Source: Clostridia bacterium
Lineage (GTDB): Bacteria > Bacillota > Clostridia > Clostridiales > Clostridiaceae
NCBI GenBank assembly: GCA_012523855.1
Contig: JAAYTB010000024.1
Span: 1 to 44,182 of the forward strand
Direction of reading: 5' to 3'
Length of the DNA stretch: 44,182 nt
Part shown: in pieces, positions 12,271 through 20,862 of the stretch
Layout: each line of letters starts with the position of its first letter
Numbering within the stretch: the stretch's first letter is position 1
Program-made: the position numbers and the translations under genes
The notes under the pieces: generated by a model
Seen by the model: the letters and a program-made list of their open reading frames with translations, nothing else
The model's database searches: none
What the model was told of the DNA's origin: nothing

Positions 12271-13650
12271 ATGAAAGAGTTTGATACTATTGCTGCTGTA
12301 GCCACAGGTATTGGTGAAAGTGGTATTTCTATAATTAGAGTGTCAGGGGATAAGGCTTTAGCCATAGTTAACTCAATATTTAGAGGTAAAAATGATAGAA
12401 GCCTATTAGATATAAAAAGTTACAGTATGAGATATGGCCACATAGTTTCAAAGGAAAATAATGAAGTTATCGATGAAGTTATAGTAAGCTATATGAAAGG
12501 ACCTAGAAGCTATACTGCAGAAGATACTGTGGAAATAAATTGTCATGGTGGTATAGTGGCAACAAATCGAGTACTAGAGGAAGTTGTTCGAGCTGGAGCT
12601 AGAATAGCTGAACCTGGAGAGTTTACAAAAAGAGCATTTTTAAATGGAAGAATAGATTTAAGTCAGGCTGAAGGGGTTATAGATATAATAAGGGCTAAAA
12701 CTGAACTTTCCATGAAGTCAGCATTAGCTCAATCTGAAGGTCGTATTTCCCGGGAAATAACTGCTATGAGGGAAAATTTACTTAATATTATTGCCCATAT
12801 AGAAGCTACAGTAGATTTTCCAGAAGAAGATTTAGAAGAAGTTACATCTCAACAGGTAAAGATAGATTTAAAAAACTTGATAGATCACATAGATAAGTTA
12901 GCAGCCTCAGCCAATGAGGGAAAGATATTAAGAGAAGGTATAGATCTTGTTATTATTGGAAAGCCAAATGTAGGGAAATCCTCCCTGCTTAATGCTCTTC
13001 TTATGGAAAACAGGGCCATTGTTACAGATGTTCCTGGAACTACTAGAGATATTATAGAAGAGTATATAAATATAGATGGAATACCACTAAAGGTAGTTGA
13101 TACTGCAGGTATAAGAGAAACAGAAGATCTTGTTGAAAAAATAGGAGTGGAAAAGTCCAAGAAAAAGATAAATGAAGCTGACCTTATAATCTTAATGCTT
13201 GATGCTAGCAGAGAGTTAGATAGTGAAGATAAAGAAATTATCCAATATATGAAGGATAGACGGTACTTATTATTACTTAATAAAACAGACTTGGATAAAA
13301 AGTTAAATATAAATGAAATAGATCAATTAAATAAGGACTTTATAATAGAGGTTTCTGCTTTAAAAGGTATGGGAATTGATAAGTTAAAAGATGCCATAAA
13401 GAGAATGTTCTTTAAAGGGGAAATAACTGCCAATGATATAATGATAACAAACAGTAGACATAAGGAAGCCTTGATAAGAGCTAAGGAAAAATGTGAAGAA
13501 GCCTTAAAGACCTTAGAAGCTGGCTTTTCTATAGACCTAGCAAGTATAGATGCTAGAGATGCTTGGTCTAGTCTTGGTGAGATTACTGGAGATACTATAG
13601 AAGAAGATTTGTTGAACAAGATATTTTCAGAATTCTGTATTGGAAAGTAG
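12271..13650 (+). CDS. mnmE: tRNA uridine-5-carboxymethylaminomethyl(34) synthesis GTPase MnmE
   Basis: G1 [15 protein letters not shown]3 DTAGIR, C-terminal FCIGK. ATG 12271 preferred over GTG 12262, which overlaps the SD. Confidence 0.96.
   Translation: MKEFDTIAAVATGIGESGISIIRVSGDKALAIVNSIFRGKNDRSLLDIKSYSMRYGHIVSKENNEVIDEVIVSYMKGPRSYTAEDTVEINCHGGIVATNRVLEEVVRAGARIAEPGEFTKRAFLNGRIDLSQAEGVIDIIRAKTELSMKSALAQSEGRISREITAMRENLLNIIAHIEATVDFPEEDLEEVTSQQVKIDLKNLIDHIDKLAASANEGKILREGIDLVIIGKPNVGKSSLLNALLMENRAIVTDVPGTTRDIIEEYINIDGIPLKVVDTAGIRETEDLVEKIGVEKSKKKINEADLIILMLDASRELDSEDKEIIQYMKDRRYLLLLNKTDLDKKLNINEIDQLNKDFIIEVSALKGMGIDKLKDAIKRMFFKGEITANDIMITNSRHKEALIRAKEKCEEALKTLEAGFSIDLASIDARDAWSSLGEITGDTIEEDLLNKIFSEFCIGK
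12744..12759. promoter_or_regulatory. Noc-binding site (NBS), perfect palindrome TATTTCCCGGGAAATA, within mnmE
   Basis: 16/16 match to the Bacillus NBS consensus as recalled. Confidence 0.75.
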
Positions 13651-13658
13651 GGGAATAA

Positions 13659-15539
13659 ATGAAGTATTTCGGTGGAGAATACCATGTAATAGTAGTAGGT
13701 GGAGGTCACGCTGGTTGCGAGGCCGCTTTAGCCTGCGCAAGATTGGGATATGAGACCTTAATGTGTACATTAAATTTAGATACTATAGCTATGATGGATT
13801 GTAATCCTAATATAGGTGGAACGGCAAAAGGTCATCTTGTTAGGGAATTGGATGCCTTAGGGGGAGAAATGGGCCTAAATATTGACAGGACCTTTTTGCA
13901 ATCAAGAATGCTTAATACATCGAAGGGGCCAGCGGTACATTCTCTTCGTGTTCAAGCAGATAAAAGAAAGTATCATGAAAGCATGAAAAAGGTATTGGAA
14001 AAACAGGAAAGACTATATATGAGGCAGCTTGAGGTTGTTTCTATAGATGTTAAAGATGGAGAAGTACAAGGTGTATTGACTGAAAATGGAGCATATTTTA
14101 AAGCCAAGGCTGTTATACTGGCTACTGGAGTCTACTTAAAATCTACTGTTATAGTAGGAGAGTCCAGTCGTAGCAGTGGACCTAATGGATTACTTCCAGC
14201 TAATGAATTATCAAAATCTCTTATAGATCTAGGCATAAGTATAAGACGTTTTAAAACTGGTACCCCAGCAAGAGTTAACAGAAGATCTGTGGATTTTTCA
14301 AAAATGATAGAGCAAAAAGGTGATGATAAAATAGTACCTTTTTCCTTCCTTAGTGAGAATATAGACAGGGAGCAAATATCCTGTTATTTGACTTATACCA
14401 CAGAGGAAACCCATCAAATAATAAGAGATAATATTCATAGATCCCCAATGTATAATGGAACCATTAAAGGTGTTGGTCCAAGATATTGTCCTTCTATTGA
14501 AGATAAGATTATGAGATTTCCAGATAAGACTCAGCATCAAATATTTGTTGAGCCAGAAGGTGAGAATACCGATGAGCTTTATGTTCAAGGTATGTCCAGT
14601 TCACTACCGGAAGAAATTCAAATAAAGATGTTAAAAACCATACCGGGATTAGAAAATGTAGAGGTTATGAGAACAGCCTATGCTATAGAATATGATTGCA
14701 TAGATCCAACTCAGCTTAAGCTTTCACTTGAATTTAAAAATATAAATGGCTTATTCGGAGCTGGTCAGATTAATGGTACTTCAGGCTACGAAGAAGCTGC
14801 CTGTCAAGGATTAATTGCAGGAATAAATACTGTGCAAAGAATTAAGGGTGAAGAGCCAATAATACTTAAAAGGTCTGATGCATATATTGGTGTTCTCATA
14901 GACGATTTAGTTACTAAGGGAGCTAACGAACCTTATAGAATGATGACATCTAGATCTGAATATAGACTATTGCTAAGACAAGATAATGCAGATTTAAGAT
15001 TAACGGAAATAGGTTACAAGGTAGGACTAGTAACAGAGGAAAGATATAATAGATTCTTAAAAAGAAAAAATGCTATAGAAAAAGAAATTGAAAGAATTAA
15101 AAGTATACAAATAACAAACAAGAGGGAAGTAAATGAATTTTTAGCTAGCTTGGAGTCTACAGAACTTAAAAAACCAATATCCCTTTATGAATTAATTAAA
15201 AGGCCTGAATTAAATTATTTTAATGTGGCAGTTTTAGATCCTGAAAGACCGGAACTTGAAGAAAATGTTGTTGAACAGGTTAATATTATAGCCAAGTATG
15301 AAGGATACATAGATAAACAGTTAGAGCAAGTAAATCAATTTAGAAAATTTGAAAATAAATTAATACCTGAAGATTTAGACTACGAAGAAGTAAAGGGTCT
15401 AAGAATTGAAGCAAAACAAAAGCTGAGCAAAATCAGGCCTATGAATATTGGTCAGGCATCTAGAATTTCAGGTGTTTCTCCTGCAGATCTATCTGTCTTG
15501 TTAATTTATTTAGAACAACTTCAGAGAAAGGTGAAGTAA
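13659..15539 (+). CDS. mnmG: tRNA uridine-5-carboxymethylaminomethyl(34) synthesis enzyme MnmG
   Basis: FAD motif [14 protein letters not shown]; GidA signatures [25 protein letters not shown]. Confidence 0.97.
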   Translation: MKYFGGEYHVIVVGGGHAGCEAALACARLGYETLMCTLNLDTIAMMDCNPNIGGTAKGHLVRELDALGGEMGLNIDRTFLQSRMLNTSKGPAVHSLRVQADKRKYHESMKKVLEKQERLYMRQLEVVSIDVKDGEVQGVLTENGAYFKAKAVILATGVYLKSTVIVGESSRSSGPNGLLPANELSKSLIDLGISIRRFKTGTPARVNRRSVDFSKMIEQKGDDKIVPFSFLSENIDREQISCYLTYTTEETHQIIRDNIHRSPMYNGTIKGVGPRYCPSIEDKIMRFPDKTQHQIFVEPEGENTDELYVQGMSSSLPEEIQIKMLKTIPGLENVEVMRTAYAIEYDCIDPTQLKLSLEFKNINGLFGAGQINGTSGYEEAACQGLIAGINTVQRIKGEEPIILKRSDAYIGVLIDDLVTKGANEPYRMMTSRSEYRLLLRQDNADLRLTEIGYKVGLVTEERYNRFLKRKNAIEKEIERIKSIQITNKREVNEFLASLESTELKKPISLYELIKRPELNYFNVAVLDPERPELEENVVEQVNIIAKYEGYIDKQLEQVNQFRKFENKLIPEDLDYEEVKGLRIEAKQKLSKIRPMNIGQASRISGVSPADLSVLLIYLEQLQRKVK

Positions 15540-15544
15540 AATTT

Positions 15545-16276
15545 ATGGATAATAAACTCGAATATTATGATATAATGAAAAAGGCATTTATGAAAGAAGA
15601 CTTAAACTTTACAGAGGAAACTTATGAAAAGTTTATGACTTATATGGCCTTAATACAGGAATGGAATCAAAAAATAAACCTTACAGCTATAACTGAGGAT
15701 GAAGAAATTATCAAAAAGCATTTTATAGATAGTGTACAGTGCTATAAGTTTAAAGAGTTTCATAACTTTAAAACCATAATAGATATAGGTACCGGAGCAG
15801 GTTTTCCTGGTATTCCAATAAAAATAGCCGATGGAAGTAAAAGGATTACATTATTAGATTCTTTAAACAAAAGGATAATCTTTTTAAATGAAGTAATAGG
15901 AAAGCTTGGCCTACAGGACATTACTGCAGTACACTCAAGGGCTGAAGACTTAGCTAGAAAAAATGAACATAGGGAAAAGTATGACTGTGTAGTATCAAGA
16001 GCTGTAGCAAACATGGCTGTTCTTAGTGAATATTGCTTGCCTTATGCTAAAGTTGGGGGATACTTTATAGCTCTTAAGGGACCAGCTGTAGAAGAAGAAA
16101 TCTTAACTGCCAAAAAGGCAATTTCCACATTGGGAGGAGAAATTGCAGAAATACTGCCTGTAGATATCGAAGATACGGATCTTAAACACAATATAGTTAT
16201 AGTAAAAAAAGTTAAAAACACTGCAAAGGCATATCCGAGAAAAGCAGGGGTCATAAGTAAGAAGCCTATAGTATAA
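15545..16276 (+). CDS. rsmG: 16S rRNA (guanine527-N7)-methyltransferase RsmG
   Basis: [29 protein letters not shown] motifs; downstream of mnmG. Confidence 0.95.
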   Translation: MDNKLEYYDIMKKAFMKEDLNFTEETYEKFMTYMALIQEWNQKINLTAITEDEEIIKKHFIDSVQCYKFKEFHNFKTIIDIGTGAGFPGIPIKIADGSKRITLLDSLNKRIIFLNEVIGKLGLQDITAVHSRAEDLARKNEHREKYDCVVSRAVANMAVLSEYCLPYAKVGGYFIALKGPAVEEEILTAKKAISTLGGEIAEILPVDIEDTDLKHNIVIVKKVKNTAKAYPRKAGVISKKPIV

Positions 16277-16436
16277 TGTAAAAAAATGCAATAATCTTAA
16301 TAATACTGTCTAACGATTTTTTAAAGGTAAAAGAGGATTTATTAAGGTATATGTAGAAACTAACACAATAGTAAATATATTACTATTAACACATATGTAG
16401 AAGTTTTGATAATAATAACAAAAGGGATGGGTTATT

Positions 16437-17213
16437 ATGCAAAAAGAAATTATCTTTATTACTCCAGAACAAATATTACCGAATATTTATCAACCAAGAA
16501 AAATATTTAACGATGAAACCATCGAAGAATTAGCACAATCTATTAAGGCTTATGGAATAATTCAGCCCCTATCTGTTAGAAAAATGGGCAATGAATCCTT
16601 TGAGCTGGTAGCCGGAGAAAGAAGGCTAAGGGCAGCAAAAAAAGCTGGACTAAACAAAGTCCCTGCAATTATTGTAGATATTACAGATAAGGAATCTGCA
16701 GCAATTGCTCTTCTAGAAAACTTACAAAGGGAAGACTTAAATTATATAGAAGAGGCAGAGGCATATTATAATTTAATAAAGGACCATTCTTACACACAAG
16801 AACAATTAGCTGAGACTATAGGTAAAAAACAGTCCACAATTGCCAACAAGCTTAGATTATTAAAACTCTGTGAAGAAGTTAGAAAAATACTATTAGATAA
16901 TAAGCTAACAGAAAGGCATGCTAGAGCTCTATTAAAGCTTTCAGATTCAGCTGATCAAATTAAGGTTTTAAATTTTGTAATAGAAAAAAAGCTTAATGTT
17001 AAGGAAACTGAAAGGTTTATAGAAAAGGAATTAATTAAGAAATCTGATAATGAAGTATCAGATGGAAAAAAGAAAATAAAAGGCATTTTCTCGCCTAAAT
17101 TATATATCAATACAATAAAAGAGGTTTTTGATAAGTTTGGAGTTAATGCTGAATATAAATCAAAAAACCATGATGAATTTATTGAGGTTACTATAAAGAT
17201 TCCTAAAAAATAA
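16437..17213 (+). CDS. noc: Nucleoid occlusion protein Noc (ParB family, NBS-type)
   Basis: ParB N-domain GERRLRAA, HTH GKKQSTIANKLRLLKL, position between rsmG and parA; carries Q132/K138/K143/R160 at the Noc specificity positions. Confidence 0.88.
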   Translation: MQKEIIFITPEQILPNIYQPRKIFNDETIEELAQSIKAYGIIQPLSVRKMGNESFELVAGERRLRAAKKAGLNKVPAIIVDITDKESAAIALLENLQREDLNYIEEAEAYYNLIKDHSYTQEQLAETIGKKQSTIANKLRLLKLCEEVRKILLDNKLTERHARALLKLSDSADQIKVLNFVIEKKLNVKETERFIEKELIKKSDNEVSDGKKKIKGIFSPKLYINTIKEVFDKFGVNAEYKSKNHDEFIEVTIKIPKK

Positions 17214-17219
17214 ATAATT

Positions 17220-17235
17220 TGTTTCACGTGAAACA
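17220..17235. promoter_or_regulatory. parS site 1 (TGTTTCACGTGAAACA)
   Basis: Perfect 16-bp parS consensus; overlaps the first arm of the following terminator. Confidence 0.96.
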
Positions 17236-17261
17236 GTCAACAAAAGTTGGCTGTTTTTTTA
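17231..17261 (+). terminator. noc terminator
   Basis: AACAGTCAAC-AAAA-GTTGGCTGTTTTTTT. Confidence 0.8.
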
Positions 17262-17392
17262 GAATAAAAGACTATATAGGAGACAAATAGGACTTTTTAT
17301 AAGAAAAGTCATACAAAATATAGTTAGTCTCTTTTAAAAATAGTAAATAGAATATATAATATTAGTGTAAGGAAAGGAGGTGCAGCTCAGGA

Positions 17393-17428
17393 ATGTGCTT
17401 TTTTATTCTGATGGGCGTACTAATATGA
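17393..17428 (+). CDS. Candidate leader micro-ORF MCFFILMGVLI overlapping the parA start (ATGA)
   Basis: ATG 17393 lies 10-12 nt after AAAGGAGGTG; TGA stop 17426-17428 overlaps parA ATG 17425-17427. Confidence 0.45.
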   Translation: MCFFILMGVLI

Positions 17429-18195
17429 AAGTTATAAGTATATTTAACCAAAAGGGTGGAGTTGGTAAAACAACTACAAGTATTAATTTATGTGCTTACT
17501 TAGCCATGGAAGGTTATAAGGTTTTAACCGTTGATATTGATCCTCAGGGTAACACAACTAGCGGTCTAGGCTTTGACAAGAGCAAGATTAATGAATCAAT
17601 TTATGATGTTATTACAACACAATCTGTTTCAATAGAAAAGACAATTAAGGAATGCGACTTAATTAAAAACTTATACCTAATTCCATCTACAGTAGAGTTA
17701 GCAGGAGCAGAGGTAGAACTAATAGATAGGCCAAATCGTGAAACTATCTTAAAGGAAAATCTAGACCTTATTGCAGATCAATTTGATTTTGCATTTATCG
17801 ATTGCCCTCCTTCATTAGGATTTTTAACTATAAATGCTCTGGCAGCATCAGATAGTGTTCTCATACCTATTCAATGTGAGTTTTATGCCCTAGAAGGGGT
17901 AAGTCAACTAGTTAATACTATTCAGTTAGTTAAGAAATCTCTAAACAAGGGCCTTGAAATTGAAGGTGTAATTATGAGCATGTATGATAGCAGAACTAAT
18001 TTAAGCAACGATGTAGTTGAAGAAGTTAAGAAATACTTTAAAGATAAAGTATATGATACAACTATTCCAAGAAATATTCGTCTAGCTGAAGCACCAAGCT
18101 TTGGTCTGCCTATTATGCTTTATGATGGCAAGTGTAAAGGGGCAGAAGCTTATGAGAATTTAACCAAAGAGTTTATAAAAAGGCAGAAGGAGTGA
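17425..18195 (+). CDS. parA: Chromosome partitioning ATPase ParA/Soj
   Basis: Deviant Walker A KGGVGKTTTSINL; family N-terminus MKVISIFNQKGGVGKTT begins at ATG 17425, so the 15-aa extension from GTG 17380 is unlikely. Confidence 0.93.
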   Translation: MKVISIFNQKGGVGKTTTSINLCAYLAMEGYKVLTVDIDPQGNTTSGLGFDKSKINESIYDVITTQSVSIEKTIKECDLIKNLYLIPSTVELAGAEVELIDRPNRETILKENLDLIADQFDFAFIDCPPSLGFLTINALAASDSVLIPIQCEFYALEGVSQLVNTIQLVKKSLNKGLEIEGVIMSMYDSRTNLSNDVVEEVKKYFKDKVYDTTIPRNIRLAEAPSFGLPIMLYDGKCKGAEAYENLTKEFIKRQKE

Positions 18196-18200
18196 TTTAG

Positions 18201-19061
18201 GTGGTAGCTAGAAAGCATGGTGGCTTAGGAAAGGGTTTAGGAGCCTTAATTCCTGATAAAATCGAGGAAACTAAAGAATCTGTCAATACCATAGATATTA
18301 ATTTAATAAAAGCTAATGAGGAACAGCCTAGAAAGTACTTTGATAATGAGAAGATTGCTAATCTAGCTCAATCCATAAAGGAACACGGTATTATTCAACC
18401 TATAGTACTGATGAAAAATGGAGACTTTTACACTATTGTAGCTGGTGAAAGGCGATGGAGAGCTGCTAAATCAATTGGGATGAGGGAAATACCTGCCATA
18501 GTAATGGAACTTTCCAACAAGCAATTATTAGAAGTATCTTTAATAGAGAATATACAAAGGGAAGATTTGAACCCAATTGAAGAAGCTATTGCCTATAAAA
18601 AGTTAATTGAAGAGTTTAATATCACTCAAGAAGATCTAGCAGTTAAGCTAGGTAAATCAAGAACCGCCATTACTAATTCTATGAGGCTATTAAATTTAGA
18701 TAAAAGAGTACAAGATTACCTAATTGAAGGTGTTATTACTGAAGGCCATGGTAGAGCCATACTAGGAATAGCAGATTTTGATTTGCAAAATGAAATGGCT
18801 CAGAAAATCATAGATGAAGGCTTAAGTGTAAGGCAGGTTGAGGCTTTAATTAGAAGGCAAAATGATAAAAAAAAGACAAAGCAGAAGAAGGAAGTACAGC
18901 AAAACCCTTATATTAATGATATAAAGGAAAAATTAGAAAGCTACCTAGGAACAAAAGTACAGTTATCAACAAATAAGAAGAACAAAGGTAAAATAGAAAT
19001 TGAATACTATTCAGCAGAAGATTTAAATAGAATTTTAGAGTTATTGAATATTGAAATTTAG
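18201..19061 (+). CDS. parB: Chromosome partitioning protein ParB/Spo0J
   Basis: GLGKGLGALIPD, AGERRWRAAK, HTH GKSRTAITNSMRLLNL; parB-type specificity residues R154/S160/N165/G182. Confidence 0.95.
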   Translation: MVARKHGGLGKGLGALIPDKIEETKESVNTIDINLIKANEEQPRKYFDNEKIANLAQSIKEHGIIQPIVLMKNGDFYTIVAGERRWRAAKSIGMREIPAIVMELSNKQLLEVSLIENIQREDLNPIEEAIAYKKLIEEFNITQEDLAVKLGKSRTAITNSMRLLNLDKRVQDYLIEGVITEGHGRAILGIADFDLQNEMAQKIIDEGLSVRQVEALIRRQNDKKKTKQKKEVQQNPYINDIKEKLESYLGTKVQLSTNKKNKGKIEIEYYSAEDLNRILELLNIEI

Positions 19062-19064
19062 TTT

Positions 19065-19080
19065 TGTTTCACGTGAAACA
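19065..19080. promoter_or_regulatory. parS site 2 (TGTTTCACGTGAAACA)
   Basis: Perfect 16-bp parS just after parB. Confidence 0.96.
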
Positions 19081-19096
19081 TGAAAGGATGATAAGT

Positions 19097-19594
19097 GTGG
19101 AAACTCTAAATACGATAATAAATGATTATGCATTCTATATTATTAGTGCATTAATCGTTATAAATGTAATACTTATAATATCACTATTCGTTATATTTAA
19201 GTCATTAGGTAGCTTGGAGAGACGATATAGAAGATTAACAAGAGGGGCTAATGCTAAGAATTTAGAGGAAGTAATTCATAGTTACATGGATAAAGTAGAT
19301 TCTGCCGTGGCAACTAGTGAAGAAATAAGAAAAATGTTTGTGGAATATGATAAAAAGCTGAGAACATGTACACAAAAGGTATCTATACTGCGATATAAAG
19401 CTTTTGATGATGTAGGAAGTGACTTGAGTTTCTCTGTAGCTATGCTAGATGCCAATAATAACGGTGTAATTATAACAGGGATTTATGGTAGAAATGATAG
19501 TACAACTTATGCAAAGCCAATAGATAAGGGTATTTCTAGATACGATTTATCTGAAGAAGAAGAGAGAGCGTTGCAAGAGGCAATGAGTAAATAA
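19097..19594 (+). CDS. DUF4446 family membrane protein
   Basis: MxTLNTIINDYAFYIISALIVINVILIISLFVIFKSLGSLERRYRRLTRG; GTG start at 19097 after GAAAGGATGATAA; the TTG 19064 start would translate parS. Confidence 0.8.
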   Translation: METLNTIINDYAFYIISALIVINVILIISLFVIFKSLGSLERRYRRLTRGANAKNLEEVIHSYMDKVDSAVATSEEIRKMFVEYDKKLRTCTQKVSILRYKAFDDVGSDLSFSVAMLDANNNGVIITGIYGRNDSTTYAKPIDKGISRYDLSEEEERALQEAMSK

Positions 19595-19604
19595 CAATAT
19601 AGCT

Positions 19605-19641
19605 TTAAAAAACGATATATTTGTTTGTATATCGTTTTTTT
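19605..19641 (+). terminator. Terminator after DUF4446 gene
   Basis: AAAAAACGATATA...TATATCGTTTTTTT. Confidence 0.85.
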
Positions 19642-19679
19642 ATTTAGAAAACACTGCCAGCCTCCTTGTCTATAATAAG

Positions 19680-19695
19680 TGTTTCACGTGAAACA
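19680..19695. promoter_or_regulatory. parS site 3 (TGTTTCACGTGAAACA)
   Basis: Perfect 16-bp parS, intergenic. Confidence 0.96.
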
Positions 19696-19822
19696 TTTGT
19701 ATATATTAATCAATAAGTTTCTCAAAAACCAGTAAAGCTAGGGAGTAAAAGACTGAAAATACTTGGCTAACACAAAATTATTCCTAGTCTAAGGTTCTAT
19801 AGGGTATTTATAAAAAGCTTAC

Positions 19823-19846
19823 TATATTTTATATGTATAAAATATA
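19823..19846. repeat. 24-bp AT-only inverted repeat (TATATTTTATA-TG-TATAAAATATA)
   Basis: 11-bp perfect arms with a 2-nt centre, upstream of the ykuS-like gene. Confidence 0.7.
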
Positions 19847-19907
19847 TGTTTAGAGGACATATTATGAGCAAAGAAGTTGCACATTAGAAAACAAGGAGAG
19901 GAGGAAA

Positions 19908-19946
19908 ATGCTAAAGCAAAGTAGTTTGCAGGCAAGAATAATATGA
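19908..19946 (+). CDS. Candidate leader micro-ORF MLKQSSLQARII overlapping the ykuS-like start (ATGA)
   Basis: AGGAGAGGAGGAAA-ATG; TGA 19944-19946 overlaps ATG 19943-19945; the downstream gene has no SD of its own. Confidence 0.45.
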   Translation: MLKQSSLQARII

Positions 19947-20194
19947 ATATATATATTGAAAAAGAGTTAAAAGAAATGAAACAAGCTTTAGCTAATAAGG
20001 GCTATAATATAGTAGATGACAATAGTACACCTTGTGATGCTATAATATGCAACTTGAAGGTTTGTGATTTAGCATCAATTAATCAAGAAGTGAATCTAAA
20101 AAGAGAAGGTGCTCTCATAATAGATTGTGGTAGTAAAAGTGTAGAAGATATAGATTATATATTAAATAACAGATCTTATAGCAATATATTATAA
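19943..20194 (+). CDS. YkuS/UPF0180 family protein
   Basis: 83 aa MNIYIEKELKEMKQALANKGYNIVDDNS...; family assignment from memory. Confidence 0.6.
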   Translation: MNIYIEKELKEMKQALANKGYNIVDDNSTPCDAIICNLKVCDLASINQEVNLKREGALIIDCGSKSVEDIDYILNNRSYSNIL

Positions 20195-20227
20195 AAAATT
20201 ATAGTATTCAATACTATAATTTTTTTA
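20195..20227. terminator. Bidirectional terminator
   Basis: AAAAAATTATAGTATT-CA-ATACTATAATTTTTTT. Confidence 0.85.
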
Positions 20228-20228
20228 T

Positions 20229-20813
20229 TTATAAAGACAATTGGTCGGAGGATATTTTCTTACCGCCAATGGTTTTTAAGATGGAATGGTAGATACCTCT
20301 TGAGATAACATCAGCTAATAGCATAACTGTATATAATCTTGTGTTCTGTAATACCATAAATTCTAAAGAGCCACTTATGTTAACAATCCCAGTAACACTT
20401 AGGTCACCTATTTTGGGTAGATCCTTATTCATAGCTGCTCCTGGGGTTAAGGGCTTATCCTCTACAAATATTTTACCTACGTTATGTAAGGATCCAAGAG
20501 AAGCATCGATTGCGATTATATAAGGGTTGTTGTGGGTAGAGTGTATTTTTTCTATTGTCTCAATAAGGTTCCGTGCATGGACTGGGTATTGTAGATTTCC
20601 ATAAACTGAAACATTTTCTCTAGATAGAAATTTTAATTTTTCACCGACTAAGGGGCCAAGGCTGTCTCCGGTAGATCTGTCTGTCCCTATACAAAGGAAG
20701 ATTATATCCTTCCCTAATCTAGTTTCAGTTTTGATATGTTCACATAATATGTCCCTTAACTGAAAAGGGGATTTGGGTTCTGTAGAGTCTATAACTGCTT
20801 TATTTTTTGCCAT
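20229..20813 (-). CDS. yyaC: Spore protease-like protein YyaC
   Basis: IIFLCIGTDRSTGDSLGPLVGEKL...GDLSVTGIVNISGSLEF. Confidence 0.88.
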   Translation of the reverse strand: MAKNKAVIDSTEPKSPFQLRDILCEHIKTETRLGKDIIFLCIGTDRSTGDSLGPLVGEKLKFLSRENVSVYGNLQYPVHARNLIETIEKIHSTHNNPYIIAIDASLGSLHNVGKIFVEDKPLTPGAAMNKDLPKIGDLSVTGIVNISGSLEFMVLQNTRLYTVMLLADVISRGIYHSILKTIGGKKISSDQLSL

Positions 20814-20820
20814 AAAAATA

Positions 20821-20852
20821 CCTCCTCATTTGAATTGTATCCAAATGGGAGG
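20821..20852. terminator. Terminator-like hairpin that would sequester the yyaC SD in readthrough transcripts
   Basis: CCTCC(T)CATTTG-loop-CAAATGGGAGG with one bulge; on the minus strand followed by TATTTTT; one arm contains AGGAGG of yyaC. Confidence 0.7.
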
Positions 20853-20862
20853 ATTTTTATTC
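20833..20862 (-). promoter_or_regulatory. Candidate SigF/SigG promoter of yyaC (GAATA-15-GGATACAAT)
   Basis: Minus strand -35 GAATA 20862-20858; -10 GGATACAATT 20842-20833, matching GGNNANAMT. Confidence 0.4.
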
